Program-made: the position numbers and the translations under genes
The notes under the pieces: generated by a model
Seen by the model: the letters and a program-made list of their open reading frames with translations, nothing else
Database searches by the model: none
What the model was told of the DNA's origin: nothing
In this document: piece after piece, positions 19,501 to 31,536 of the stretch
Position numbering within the stretch: position 1 is the stretch's first letter
How the letters are laid out: every line of letters starts with the position of its first letter
Source of the DNA: Dokdonella fugitiva
Lineage (GTDB): Bacteria > Pseudomonadota > Gammaproteobacteria > Xanthomonadales > Rhodanobacteraceae
Reading direction: 5' to 3'
Length of the DNA stretch: 64,000 nt
Assembly: GCF_004342425.1 (NCBI RefSeq)
Contig: NZ_SLWQ01000001.1
Span: 520,252 to 584,251 of the forward strand

Positions 19501-19963
19501 GGGAGCGGCTGAGCACGGCAGTCAGCCATGACCCACGTTCCTCGGCGTGCGGATACGCGTCGTCCCAGAGCAGGGGCAACGCGAACGCCGGCCAGATCCG
19601 CCAGAGCGCGAGCACGCAGGCCACCAGCGCGGCCGACAGTGCGAGCGCCGCCTCGAGCGAGCCATCGCGCGAAAGCCACCACGCCGGGGCCATCACGATG
19701 AGCGTGACCAGCGCCGTATAGGCCGACAACGCGACGAAGTAGGCGAGCCCGCGCCGGGCAAGACCACGCAGGTACGCGCCGTCGAGATCGAAGCCGAGCG
19801 CGCGGCACGCGGCGGTCATCGTGATCGCGTTGCCCGCGAGGAGGAGGATCAACGATGCCGGATGGTCGATCAGCGCGGCGAGCGCGAACAGGAGCCACGC
19901 CGGCAGTTGCAGGCGCAGCAGCGTCTGCAATGAACTGAACCCGTTGGCGGCGCGTCTGCGCAT
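16556..19963 (-). CDS. large membrane-anchored ankyrin-repeat protein
   Basis: 1135 residues. The first 240 hold about six hydrophobic helices (for example LPAWLLFALAALIDHPASL, VALSAYTALVTLIVMAPAWW, LAAYSLLLVPFAHILLV). A basic/acidic linker (TRRRDRDVDADDADATDA) follows. The rest is ankyrin repeats, some 15-20, with canonical pieces such as GNTPLHHAARC, LLEHGAHPEVEH, GTTPLMEAARSG, RQTALHAAVELGDAALVAALLERGADPNARDAQGHTPVH in successive stretches. The repeats should be cytosolic and bind protein partners, which are unknown. Monocistronic, between the SDR gene (convergent) and ycgL. It looks ancestral rather than newly acquired, since codon use matches its neighbours. Confidence 0.92.
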   Translation of the reverse strand: MRRRAANGFSSLQTLLRLQLPAWLLFALAALIDHPASLILLLAGNAITMTAACRALGFDLDGAYLRGLARRGLAYFVALSAYTALVTLIVMAPAWWLSRDGSLEAALALSAALVACVLALWRIWPAFALPLLWDDAYPHAEERGSWLTAVLSRSLAFARHVTHEHDIFFAGGLPAGLALLSIVVGALALSGIGSVISGDARIAALAAYSLLLVPFAHILLVNRTLRAMLAAARATRRRDRDVDADDADATDAPARLPDGIARHELDATLLCAVHSAQVSLALAALERGADPNVLPTPDHRDQRSPLMIAVTLPDQRLLRTLIAKGVNVNRVHGGITPLVAATRDSYEGRPEAVTTLLANGADARIADAAGNTPLHHAARCVEPIIAALLVDAAIDVNAVNGEGLTALDIACMAANWKVAAFLLEHGAHPEVEHAQPALLCAAGIAEDDPAGVKLLLKHRAKADARGALERTALLTAALAGHARIVDALLAGGATVDLADARGTTPLMEAARSGAVAAIHALGKRKPDPDLVEAGGRTALMIACQSRHAGEDTVRALLALGADRARVGGDGRRALDHAAAAGRWHIVALLDPAYPMPASLAGGQPDVSSAHADHLLDALRFGHWNVAGEFIGVLPNWPAGALADLYLDLADAEHAAARTWLLNHGLDRDATTRMGKPLLDSLLDALPVAHAAISDLVAAGAPVGGAGVLARVLDAADREPSLRALAHDLLERGADVFGTTAGRQTALHAAVELGDAALVAALLERGADPNARDAQGHTPVHIATRADARVAAALLKPLVAAGANPEIANANGETVLGLALARGEPELAYWLNWDGWPLPRRRLRAADLPAAAAAGDGDAVRRLLDLGLPVDSVDAQGATALVRAAGAGHAALLVQLLAAGADVERMTHSGIHCLGAAVAARREAIVRTLLIHGIAPDLRIAGGATSLMLAAAQCDERIASALLEAGADPLARDEQGTTPLHAVAQAAFEGADTHRARAMFDLLLRAGARLDARNEAGQDALLVLLGARAQPGTRCDAEHLHRLADVLLERGARVDGQDKRGVGVLHACALHGLSTCVRLLKSHGAPLDLVDGFDRTAADVASLLGYVDVAAELGGAAAMPMPGVRQTLRRPARAPD

Positions 19964-20044
19964 CGGTCTGCCTTCTCGCCGCGGCGTGGATACCGCTAGC
20001 GGGCGAGTATATCGATGCGGCCCTCGGCTGCGGCTAGCGCGAAG

Positions 20045-20302
20045 TTAAGCGGGATCGTCCGGGGCCAACATGGGCGCCGGCGGCAGTTGCAGGTAGTAAC
20101 CGTGCCGTTCGAGCGCCTCGAGCACGCGCACGGCGTCGGCCTGGGCAAGCCGCCGCGTCGGTGTGAGTTCGAGCTCGAGTACCTGCTGCAACGGGCCGAG
20201 TGATTCGCGCAGCGCTGCAGGCAGCGTCGCCGCGCCGGTTTCGTCGCGGAGGAAAACGTAGGTATCGGCCTTGCGCAGGCTCTTGTGGACGAAACAGCGC
20301 AT
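20045..20302 (-). CDS. YcgL domain-containing protein
   Basis: 85-residue protein starting MRCFVHKSLRKADTYVFLRD, which matches the small YcgL family of gammaproteobacteria. The ATG at 20302 was chosen because the family begins at this Met; the longer in-frame extension runs into the rRNA terminator. The C-terminal part LEALERHGYYLQLPPAP is also typical. Role unknown; the family is a small alpha/beta protein thought to be cytosolic. It lies directly downstream of the rrn operon on the same strand, behind a terminator. Confidence 0.88.
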   Translation of the reverse strand: MRCFVHKSLRKADTYVFLRDETGAATLPAALRESLGPLQQVLELELTPTRRLAQADAVRVLEALERHGYYLQLPPAPMLAPDDPA

Positions 20303-20357
20303 CGCGTTCCAGCTCCGGCCTCGCCTGCGCAGGTCGCGCGCCGGGCGGGCGCAAAGA

Positions 20358-20389
20358 AGAACGCCTCTCCGGTTCCGGAGAGGCGTTCT
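20358..20389 (-). terminator. rho-independent terminator of the rRNA operon
   Basis: Perfect 15-bp complementarity between 20358-20372 (agaacgcctctccgg) and 20375-20389 (ccggagaggcgttct), about 10 bp beyond the 5S 3' end in the transcribed (minus) direction. The downstream tract on that strand is TTCTTTGC, only moderately T-rich. Its position between 5S and ycgL makes it the likely end of the rrn transcript. Confidence 0.85.
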
Positions 20390-20398
20390 GAGTAAAGC

Positions 20399-20513
20399 CC
20401 CTGGCGATGACCTACTCTTGCATGGCTTAAGCCACACTACCATCGGCGCAGCTGCGTTTCACTTCCGAGTTCGAGATGGGATCGGGTGGGACCACAGCGC
20501 TAAGGTCGCCAGG
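20399..20513 (-). rRNA. rrf: 5S ribosomal RNA
   Basis: About 115 nt. Read on the minus strand it begins CCTGGCGACC and ends GGTCATCGCCAGG, the complementary ends of helix I. Internally it has CCCACCCGATCCCATCTCGA and GAACTCGGAAGTGAAACG, universal in bacterial 5S. Last gene of the operon, about 115 bp after 23S. Ends estimated from the helix I pairing to within a few bases. Confidence 0.96.
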
Positions 20514-20628
20514 GAACTGGTGAGAGTCGCGCATGTGCGCGGACTCTGCATTGGGACTTGGGACGTATTCAAGCGATTGGCTGTCGCCGGACCTCGTCGT
20601 CGAGGCAGCGAAGCGTCTTGGAGTTATA

Positions 20629-23502
<2,874 letters not shown>

Positions 23503-23616
23503 ATATAACTCCAAGTCGCCTCGGAGCCATACAACAAACAACTCAAATTACTTCGCCTACTTGCCTCAACGACACGTCTGGTTCGACAGAACCAAAACGC
23601 TTGTTTACGTCCCAAG

Positions 23617-23629
23617 TTTTCAAAGAGCA
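23617..23629 (-). promoter_or_regulatory. boxA antitermination element in the rRNA spacer
   Basis: On the minus strand the spacer between tRNA-Ile and 23S reads TGCTCTTTGAAAA, matching the rrn boxA consensus (TGCTCTTTAACA). It is about 115 nt upstream of the 23S 5' end, the usual place for the spacer boxA that loads the Nus antitermination complex. A similar string with one change (TGATCTTTGAAAG) lies in the 16S leader. Confidence 0.75.
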
Positions 23630-23690
23630 CGATGCGCACTTCAACGTCGCATCGTGAAAAATTCTGAGAGTGTGCTGATCCAGAGGAATA

Positions 23691-23767
<77 letters not shown>

Positions 23768-23777
23768 GGTAATTTTC

Positions 23778-23853
23778 TGGTGGAGCTGATCGGGATCGAA
23801 CCGATGACCCCCTGCTTGCAAAGCAGGTGCTCTCCCAGCTGAGCTACAGCCCC
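23778..23853 (-). tRNA. tRNA-Ala (TGC)
   Basis: 76 nt including CCA. Minus strand begins GGGGCTGTAGCTCAGCTGGG, anticodon loop TTTGCAA (anticodon TGC), T-arm GTTCGATCC, and ends CCACCA. The acceptor stem GGGGCTG/CAGCTCC contains one G-U pair. First tRNA after 16S; the Ala-then-Ile order is the xanthomonad arrangement, opposite to E. coli. Confidence 0.98.
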
Positions 23854-23933
23854 GAAAGGGGACTCGCGGCCTAGCCGCGTCTCTGGATGCAGGTATCTTG
23901 TGTGGGCACCTTGAAGTGGTGAAGTCATACTCG

Positions 23934-25475
<1,542 letters not shown>

Positions 25476-25697
25476 CTTCAGGCTTTCGGGCCGAGGCCCT
25501 ACGACCAAACTTCTGAGTGAGAACCAAGCACTGTAAAGCTTATGCTTTGACGTTTGCTTGGACGCACTTTGTATCGATGGACTTGCATCCACCACAAGGC
25601 GCCCACACAAGTTACCTGCGCACACTTTCAAAGATCAAAGGCTTGCGAGATTTTTCTTCTCTCGCGCCTCAGGACATTTCGTCCGAGGGAGCCGCGT
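25476..25697 (-). promoter_or_regulatory. rRNA leader region with boxA-like element
   Basis: About 220 bp between the nearest promoter and the 16S 5' end. It contains no credible gene. At 25624-25637 the minus strand reads TGATCTTTGAAAGT, one change from the spacer boxA in this same operon, so it is the likely leader boxA. The rest (25476-25600) probably includes the RNase III processing stem that pairs with sequence beyond the 16S 3' end; I did not fold it. Confidence 0.6.
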
Positions 25698-25725
25698 ATC
25701 TTACATCGTTTTTCGCATCCGTCAA
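25698..25725 (-). promoter_or_regulatory. rrn promoter copy 1 (nearest 16S)
   Basis: Minus strand: -35 TTGACG (25720-25725), 16-bp spacer, -10 TAAGAT (25698-25703), then a GC-rich ACGCGGC discriminator. An A-rich tract (aactttttt on the plus strand, about 25738-25746) lies upstream of the -35 like an UP element. This is the most diverged copy of the array. Confidence 0.75.
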
Positions 25726-25826
25726 CACCTCGATGCGAACTTTTTTCTGCCGCCGACGCCGCGTTTCCGCCTCGTCGTCGCCTTCGTCGTTCGGTCCGTT
25801 TCGGACCAGCCGTCGAAGGGGCGCGC

Positions 25827-25854
25827 ATCTTACATCCGATTCCCGTTTCGTCAA
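25827..25854 (-). promoter_or_regulatory. rrn promoter copy 2
   Basis: Minus strand: -35 TTGACG (25849-25854), 16-bp spacer, -10 TAAGAT (25827-25832), followed by GCGCGCCCC. The GC-rich discriminator is what is expected for stringently controlled rRNA promoters. An A/T tract (aaactatttt) is upstream of the -35. Confidence 0.8.
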
Positions 25855-25954
25855 CCCCTCGCCGCGAAACTATTTTCAGTCGTGGCGGACGGTGCGTTCC
25901 GGGCCTCGCCTTCGTCGTTTTGGCCGCGAGGGCCAATCCGTCGAAGGGGCGCGA

Positions 25955-25982
25955 ATCCTACATCCGATTCCCGTTTCGTCAA
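25955..25982 (-). promoter_or_regulatory. rrn promoter copy 3
   Basis: Minus strand: -35 TTGACG (25977-25982), 16-bp spacer identical to copy 2, -10 TAGGAT (25955-25960), GC-rich discriminator. An A/T tract (aaatatttt) lies upstream. Confidence 0.78.
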
Positions 25983-26080
25983 CCCCTCGCCGCGAAATAT
26001 TTTGCTTCGTGGCGAGACGCTGCGTCGCGGGTTTCGCCTTCGCCGATTTCGCCGCGAGGCCAGTCGTCGAAGGGGCGCGC

Positions 26081-26108
26081 ATCTTACATCCGATTTCCGC
26101 TTCGTCAA
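26081..26108 (-). promoter_or_regulatory. rrn promoter copy 4
   Basis: Minus strand: -35 TTGACG (26103-26108), 16-bp spacer, -10 TAAGAT (26081-26086), then GCGCGCCCC. An A/T tract (gatttttt) is upstream of the -35. Confidence 0.78.
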
Positions 26109-26206
26109 GCCGCCGCTGCGAGATTTTTTCCTGCTCGCCGCGACGCTCCGCGGAGCATCGGCTTTCGTCGTCGAGCCGCGAAGGCCAGCCGTCGAAAGGG
26201 CCGCGA

Positions 26207-26234
26207 ATCCTACAACCAAACGCGGATCCGTCAA
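26207..26234 (-). promoter_or_regulatory. rrn promoter copy 5 (farthest from 16S)
   Basis: Minus strand: -35 TTGACG (26229-26234), 16-bp spacer of diverged sequence, -10 TAGGAT (26207-26212). It lies only 40 bp beyond the tyrS stop codon and has the weakest A/T tract upstream. Confidence 0.7.
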
Positions 26235-26273
26235 GCCCTCGGGCGAGGATTCTTCCGGCGCGCGCGCCGGCCG

Positions 26274-27485
26274 TCAGCCGGCGACCAGGCGCACGCGCGC
26301 GAAAGCGCGTTTGCCGAGCTGGAGGAGCAGTTCGCTTCCCGGCGCGAGCACGAGTTCGCGATCCTCGACCACCGCGCCATCGATGCGCAGCGCGCGCTCG
26401 GCCATCTTGCGACCGGCTTCGGAGTTGCTCGCGGCGAGCTTCGCCGCGACGAACAGCGGCGCGACGCGGATCCCCGCGGCGGGAACGGTGATGTCCTGCA
26501 GCGGCAGGTCGACGTCGACACGCTGCTCGCGCACCAGCGCCGTCCACTGCGCGACCGCGTTTTCCGCCGCCGCCGCGTCGTGGAAACGCGCGGCCAGCTC
26601 GCGCGCAAGGCCGAGCTTGGCGTCGCGTGGATGCAGCTGCCCGGCCGCGACATCCGCTTTCATTCGCGCAAGGTCCGCGCTGCTGCGCTCGAGGCTCAGC
26701 AGGTCGTACCAGCGCCACATGAGCTCGTCGCCGATCTTCATCGTCTTGTTCACGATGTCGATGGCGGGCTCGGCGATGCCGATGTAGTTGCCGAGCGACT
26801 TGGACATCTTGGCGACGCCGTCGAGCCCCTCCAGCAGCGGCATCGTCAGCACGACCTGCGGCGGCTGGCCGTAGTGTTCCTGCAGGCCGCGCCCCATGAG
26901 CAGGTTGAACTTCTGGTCGGTGCCGCCGAGTTCGACGTCCGCCTCGAGCGCGACCGAGTCGTAGCCCTGGACCAGCGGATAGAGGAATTCGTGGATCGCG
27001 ATCGACTGCTGCGCCGCGTAGCGCTTGGCGAAGTCGTCGCGCTCGAGCATGCGCGCGACGGTGTGCTGGGCGGCGAGCCGGATCATGTCCGCCGCCGCCA
27101 TGCGGCCGAACCATTCGGAATTGAAGCGCACCTCGGTGCGCTCGGGGTCGAGGATCTTGAATACCTGCTCGGCGTAGGTCTTCGCATTCGCCTCGATGTC
27201 CTCGCGCGAGAGCGGCTTGCGCGTCACGTTCTTGCCGGTCGGGTCGCCGATCATCCCGGTGAAATCGCCGATCAGGAAGATCACCCGGTGGCCGAGCTCC
27301 TGGAACTGCCGCATCTTGGTCAGCAACACCGTGTGCCCGAGATGCAGGTCCGGCGCGGTCGGGTCGAAACCGGCCTTCACGCGCAACGGGCGGCCAAGCT
27401 TCAGGCGCGCCTCCAGATCCTCCCGCTTGATGATTTCGTCGGCGCCGCGACCGATGAGGTCGAGCGCGGCCTGGGTGTCCGTCAT
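26274..27485 (-). CDS. tyrS: Tyrosyl-tRNA synthetase
   Basis: 403 residues from the ATG at 27485 ([18 protein letters not shown]). Class I signatures are HLGH (in [12 protein letters not shown]) and KMSKS ([12 protein letters not shown]). A C-terminal S4 RNA-binding domain (about 340-403) is present ([18 protein letters not shown]). The length and HLGH/KMSKS context fit the TyrRS subgroup with the shorter catalytic domain found in many gammaproteobacteria. Divergent from the M23 peptidase gene. Just 40 bp separate its stop from the first rrn promoter copy on the same strand, so read-through into the rrn operon is possible. Confidence 0.97.
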   Translation of the reverse strand: MTDTQAALDLIGRGADEIIKREDLEARLKLGRPLRVKAGFDPTAPDLHLGHTVLLTKMRQFQELGHRVIFLIGDFTGMIGDPTGKNVTRKPLSREDIEANAKTYAEQVFKILDPERTEVRFNSEWFGRMAAADMIRLAAQHTVARMLERDDFAKRYAAQQSIAIHEFLYPLVQGYDSVALEADVELGGTDQKFNLLMGRGLQEHYGQPPQVVLTMPLLEGLDGVAKMSKSLGNYIGIAEPAIDIVNKTMKIGDELMWRWYDLLSLERSSADLARMKADVAAGQLHPRDAKLGLARELAARFHDAAAAENAVAQWTALVREQRVDVDLPLQDITVPAAGIRVAPLFVAAKLAASNSEAGRKMAERALRIDGAVVEDRELVLAPGSELLLQLGKRAFARVRLVAG

Positions 27486-27625
27486 GGCATGTCCTGTGCG
27501 CGCGATGCCGTGAAGGGCGTCGCAGCGCGTGTCCTCGGTGGTTGGGAATTCCGGCACCGAATGGGGCGCCGCGGTTAATAATTCGTTAGTCAACGATCTT
27601 TCGCAAGTCCTTGTCGCCATTGGCA

Positions 27626-27655
27626 TTGACGCCGGCGCGGCAACGCAACTATGGT
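27626..27655 (+). promoter_or_regulatory. putative sigma-70 promoter of the M23 peptidase gene
   Basis: TTGACG at 27626-27631, an 18-bp spacer, and TATGGT at 27650-27655, ending 26 bp before the GTG start at 27682. Lies in the 196-bp divergent spacer from tyrS. Supported by consensus only. Confidence 0.45.
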
Positions 27656-27681
27656 ACCCCGCGACCGACCGGGCTGCGACA

Positions 27682-29130
27682 GTGAACGACATCCACAACG
27701 ACAACAATAACGCCCGCCACAAGGCTCGTCGTCTCACCATCCGGCGCCATGCGCAGCGACGGCATTTCCATTTCTATTCGCGCGTATCGAACTGGACGTT
27801 CCTGCAGAACGTTTCCGCTTCGCCGATCAGCTGGCGTGCCGAGCATTGGATCCTCGGCGGCGTCTGCGTGCTGCTGACCGCACTCGTCGGCATCGTGATC
27901 CCGACCTTCGCCAACGCGACGCGACACGACCCCGCTCCCGTACCTTACACGACGCTGGCGCTCGACCTCCCGCCCCTGCCCGGCGGCGAGGCCGATCCGG
28001 CGATCGGCGCCTACGCGGGGAGCTCCGAACCCGACTGGCAGGTCGTGACCGTGCGCGCAGGCCAGTCGCTGTCGGACATCTTCCGCGAGCAGGGTTTCGC
28101 GCCGGTCGACCTGCAGCGCGTGCTCGATTCGCAGCAGGACGCAGCCGCGCTGCGCCATATCCGGCCGGGCCAGGAATTCGCCTTCGCCCACGCGCCGGAC
28201 GGCTCGCTCACGGCGATGCGCTTCGAACGCGGCGACGCGACGCGCGTGGTGTTGCACGTCGGGCCCGATGGCGTGCGCGAAGCGGCGGTCGAGCGCGCGG
28301 TCGAACGCCGCACGCACGTAGCCCACGGCATCGTCACGCGCTCGCTGTTCTACGCCGGCGAGCGCGCCGGGCTCAGCGACGGCATGGTGCTCAAGCTCGC
28401 CAACGCCTTCGGCTACGACATCGATTTCGCCCAGGACCTGCGCGAAGGCGACAGTTTCAGCGTCATCTACGACGACATCTACCGCGATGGCGAGCGGCTG
28501 CGCGACGGCGACATCATCGCCGCGACGTTCGTCAACCAGGGCAAGCGCTACACCGCGATCCGCTACACCAATGCGGACGGCGAGACGACGTACTACACCG
28601 AGGACGGCCGCCCGCTGCGCAAGTCGTTCCTGCGCACGCCGGTCGAGTTCACGCGCATCTCCTCGACGTTCTCCACCGGCCGCATGCACCCGGTACTCGG
28701 TTACATGCGCGCACACAAGGGCGTCGATTACGCGGCACCGACGGGCACGCCGATCCGCGCCGCCGGCGACGGCAAGATCACCTACCGCGGCTGGATGTCG
28801 GGCTACGGCAACTTCGTGGTCGTGCAGCACAACGCGCACATCAGCACCGCCTACGGCCACATGTCGCGCTTCGCCAGCGAACGCCTCGGCGACCATGTCA
28901 AGCAGGGCCAGATCATCGGCTACGTCGGCATGACCGGCCTCGCCACCGGTCCGCACCTTCACTACGAATTCCGCGTCGACGGTGGCCACCGCAATCCGCT
29001 GACCGTGACGTTGCCGCCGCCGGAACCGTTGCCGGCCAGCCAGCTCGCGCAGTTCCGCCAGCAGGCGGCGCCGCAGCTCGCCCGGCTCAAGATGGTCGAC
29101 GCAATGCAACTGGCACGCGCCAAAGATTGA
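27682..29130 (+). CDS. M23 family peptidoglycan DD-endopeptidase (MepM-like)
   Basis: 482 residues from a GTG at 27682; upstream codons in frame lie in or before the probable promoter. One membrane helix ([19 protein letters not shown], about 54-72) anchors it in the inner membrane. An OapA/LysM-like segment ([19 protein letters not shown]) precedes the catalytic LytM domain. The zinc ligands are visible in [18 protein letters not shown] and in GPHLHYEF. The enzyme should cleave cross-links between stem peptides in the periplasm to allow wall growth. anmK follows after 1 base, so wall cleavage and recycling are coupled. Confidence 0.93.
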   Translation: MNDIHNDNNNARHKARRLTIRRHAQRRHFHFYSRVSNWTFLQNVSASPISWRAEHWILGGVCVLLTALVGIVIPTFANATRHDPAPVPYTTLALDLPPLPGGEADPAIGAYAGSSEPDWQVVTVRAGQSLSDIFREQGFAPVDLQRVLDSQQDAAALRHIRPGQEFAFAHAPDGSLTAMRFERGDATRVVLHVGPDGVREAAVERAVERRTHVAHGIVTRSLFYAGERAGLSDGMVLKLANAFGYDIDFAQDLREGDSFSVIYDDIYRDGERLRDGDIIAATFVNQGKRYTAIRYTNADGETTYYTEDGRPLRKSFLRTPVEFTRISSTFSTGRMHPVLGYMRAHKGVDYAAPTGTPIRAAGDGKITYRGWMSGYGNFVVVQHNAHISTAYGHMSRFASERLGDHVKQGQIIGYVGMTGLATGPHLHYEFRVDGGHRNPLTVTLPPPEPLPASQLAQFRQQAAPQLARLKMVDAMQLARAKD

Positions 29131-29131
29131 C

Positions 29132-30244
29132 GTGACGCCCTCGCGCGCGTCGCTTCATCTCGGGCTCATTTCCGGCACCAGTGCCGACGGCATCGACGCT
29201 GCACTCGTGCGCTTCGAACCGCGGCCCGAACTCCTCGCCGCCCGCACCTTCGAATACCCGGCGTCATTGCGCGAGCGCGTGCTCGCGTTCGCGCGCAGCG
29301 CGGTCTCGGTCGCGCTCGACGATTTCGGCCGGCTCGACGTCGAGATCGGCGCCGCGTTCGCCGACGCGGCATCGGGCCTGCTGCGAGCGAGCGGCGTCGA
29401 TGCGCGCGACGTCGCCGCGATCGGTTCGCACGGCCAGACCATCTGCCACCGCCCTGGCGGGCCCTGGCCGTTCACCCTGCAGATCGGCGACCCGAATGTC
29501 ATCGCCGAGCGCACGGGGATCACCACCGTTGCCGACTTCCGCCGCGCCGACGTCGCGGCCGGCGGCCAGGGCGCACCGCTGCTGCCCGCCTTGCATGCCG
29601 CGGTCTTCGCGGACGGCGCGAACGCGCGCGCGATCCTCAACCTCGGCGGCATCGCCAATCTCACCCTGCTGCGCCCCGGCGAACGCGTGCTCGGCTTCGA
29701 CACCGGCCCGGCCAACTGCCTGCTGGACGCGTGGGCGGCGCGCCACCTGGGCCGCGCGCGCGACGAGGGCGGTGCTTGGGCACGCAGCGGCCGCTGCGAC
29801 GACGCGCTCGTCGACGCCTGGCTGGCCGAGCCCTATTTCGCCGCCGTGCCGCCCAAGAGTACGGGGCGCGAGGTGTTCAATCTCGATTGGTTGCTCGCGC
29901 GCCTTCCCGCACACGTCGCGCCCGCGGACGTGCAGGCGAGCCTGCTCGTGCTCAGCGCGCGCAGCATCACCCAGGCGCTGCAGGCGCATGCGCCCGCGAC
30001 GCGCGAGGTCTACGCCTGCGGCGGCGGCGTGCACAACGCCGCCCTCATGGACGCGCTGCGCCACGAAATGCGCGGCATGCACGTCGACACGACCGCCGCG
30101 CTCGGCATCGACCCCGACTTCGTCGAGGCGGCCGGATTCGCCTGGCTCGCGCGTGCGCGCCTCGAGGGCATCCCGGGCAACCTGCCCTCGGTCACCGGCG
30201 CGCGTGGGCCGCGCCTGCTCGGCGCCGTCTATTCGGGGCGCTGA
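29132..30244 (+). CDS. anmK: Anhydro-N-acetylmuramic acid kinase
   Basis: 370 residues from a GTG at 29132. Family landmarks are LGLISGTSADGIDAALV at the N-terminus (MSGTSxDGxD type), IGSHGQTICHRP, NLGGIANLTLL, GFDTGPANCLLD and the ATP-binding VYACGGGVHNAALM. It phosphorylates and opens 1,6-anhydroMurNAc to MurNAc-6-P in wall recycling. It follows the M23 gene directly, and its last 16 bases overlap the end of the convergent AmpG-like permease gene. Confidence 0.97.
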   Translation: MTPSRASLHLGLISGTSADGIDAALVRFEPRPELLAARTFEYPASLRERVLAFARSAVSVALDDFGRLDVEIGAAFADAASGLLRASGVDARDVAAIGSHGQTICHRPGGPWPFTLQIGDPNVIAERTGITTVADFRRADVAAGGQGAPLLPALHAAVFADGANARAILNLGGIANLTLLRPGERVLGFDTGPANCLLDAWAARHLGRARDEGGAWARSGRCDDALVDAWLAEPYFAAVPPKSTGREVFNLDWLLARLPAHVAPADVQASLLVLSARSITQALQAHAPATREVYACGGGVHNAALMDALRHEMRGMHVDTTAALGIDPDFVEAAGFAWLARARLEGIPGNLPSVTGARGPRLLGAVYSGR

Positions 30245-31536
30245 TCGCGCGTGCGCTCCTGCCCGCGCACGCGCGACCACAACGCGAGCATCAGCACGGC
30301 GGCCGGAACCAGCGCGAGCACGGTGATCACGAAGTACAGGCCATAGCCGGTCGTCGCGGCGATGCCGCCGGCGAAGAAGCCGAGCACCTTGCCCGGCAGG
30401 TTCACCAGCGAGCTCAGCAACGCATATTGCGTGGCCGTGTGCTCCCGATTGACCAGCGAGGAGAGGAACGCGACGGTCGGCGGCCCGAGCATGCCGAGGG
30501 TGAAGTTCTCCACCGAGATGACCAGGGTCAATGCGAGCAGGTTGCCCTGGTGCACGATCAGGAACAGGTACAGCAGGTTGCTGCAGCCGCACAGCAGGAT
30601 CGTCGCGCACAGCGGCCGCCAGGCGCCCCAACGCGCGACGAGCACGCCGCCGACGAAGACGCCGACGATGCCGATCCAGACGCCATAGAGCTTGGTGATC
30701 GCGCCGATCTCGGTTTTCGAGAAACCCATGTCGCGATAGAACGGGCTCATGATGCCGCCGATGGTGGCCTGCTCCGGGATCTTGAACAGCAGGATGAACA
30801 GCAGCGTCGTCAGCGCGAACTGCCAGCCGTAGCGACGGAAGAAGTCGGCGAACGGATCGACGATCGCGTGCTGCATCGCCGCGCGCCAGCTCGGTGGAGC
30901 CAGGCGATGGACCACCGGTTCGCGCGCAGCGATCGTCGCCGCGATCGGCACGGCCATGGCGACTGCCATCGCGAGGTAGACGACGCTCCACGCGACGTGG
31001 TCGGCGAGGATCAGCGCGAGCGCGCCGGCCAGGATCAGGGCGATGCGATAGCCGAGCGAATACGTCGCAACGAGCGCGCCCTGCGACTCGACCGGCGCGA
31101 TCTCGATGCGGTACGCGTCCACCGCGATGTCCTGGGTCGCGCCGCTGAACGCGACCACCAGCGTCGCCACGACGAACGGACCCAGCTGCGTGGGCGTCAG
31201 CAGGGCCATGGCGAGCAGGCCGCCGACGACCCCGCATTGCGCGAGCAGCAACCAGCCGCGGCGTTGGCCGAGGCGGGCGAACAGCGGCGGCCGCCAGTGA
31301 TCGAGCAACGGCGCCCACAGGAACTTGAACGCGTACGCCATGCCGGCGCTCGCGATCATCGTGATGTCGCGCAGCTCGATGCCGCGTTCCTTGAGCCAGT
31401 ACGCGAGCGTGCCGGCCACGAGCAGGAAGGGCAGTCCGGACGCGAATCCGAACAGCAGCATCGTCCATGCCGCCGGCTGCGCGAAAGCCTGCCAGATCGA
31501 CGCGTGCGGCGCGGCGCCCCGCTTCGCGTCAGTCAC
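30229..31536 (-). CDS. AmpG-like MFS permease
   Basis: About 435 residues from a GTG at 31536 (MTDAKRGAAPHASIWQAF). About 12 membrane helices; the N-terminal LLFGFASGLPFLLVAGTLAYWLKERG block and GATQDIAVDAYRIE are typical of AmpG muropeptide permeases. AmpG imports GlcNAc-anhydroMurNAc peptides from the periplasm. The convergent neighbour anmK acts on the imported sugar, which supports the assignment. Its start overlaps the xth stop by 8 bases, so it is co-transcribed with xth. The C-terminus is a short charged tail. Confidence 0.87.
   Translation of the reverse strand: MTDAKRGAAPHASIWQAFAQPAAWTMLLFGFASGLPFLLVAGTLAYWLKERGIELRDITMIASAGMAYAFKFLWAPLLDHWRPPLFARLGQRRGWLLLAQCGVVGGLLAMALLTPTQLGPFVVATLVVAFSGATQDIAVDAYRIEIAPVESQGALVATYSLGYRIALILAGALALILADHVAWSVVYLAMAVAMAVPIAATIAAREPVVHRLAPPSWRAAMQHAIVDPFADFFRRYGWQFALTTLLFILLFKIPEQATIGGIMSPFYRDMGFSKTEIGAITKLYGVWIGIVGVFVGGVLVARWGAWRPLCATILLCGCSNLLYLFLIVHQGNLLALTLVISVENFTLGMLGPPTVAFLSSLVNREHTATQYALLSSLVNLPGKVLGFFAGGIAATTGYGLYFVITVLALVPAAVLMLALWSRVRGQERTRDQRPE

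Larger units (their letters stand above)
25680..26240 (-). repeat. five-copy tandem repeat, 126-129 bp unit, carrying rrn promoters
   Basis: Five imperfect copies of one unit lie head to tail between tyrS and the 16S leader. The conserved core of each on the plus strand is gtcgaaggggcgcg, then a(t)c(t/c)tacatccgat, then cgtcaa, then a ctcgccgcgaa-like block with an A/T tract. Core starts are spaced 129, 128, 126 and 126 bp. Read on the minus strand each core is a sigma-70 promoter facing 16S. Several open reading frames run through the array only because the unit length tolerates them; none looks coding. Confidence 0.9.

Noticed and set aside
25680..26240. Regularly spaced repeats as a CRISPR array
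   Set aside because: Unit length is 126-129 bp and intervals between cores are themselves similar between copies, with promoter-like cores. CRISPR spacers should be unique and near 30-40 bp.
26255..26270. GC-palindrome after tyrS as a terminator
   Set aside because: ccggcgcg/cgcgccgg pairs, but no loop of useful size or T-run follows, and alternating GC is common by chance here.
25517..27578. Long plus-strand open frames through the promoter array and antisense to tyrS
   Set aside because: They run through five repeat units and then opposite tyrS, are Arg-rich and have no domain. The repeat array explains them.
29264..31468. 734-codon minus-strand frame across anmK and the permease gene
   Set aside because: It is the antisense of anmK and an off-frame reading of the permease gene.
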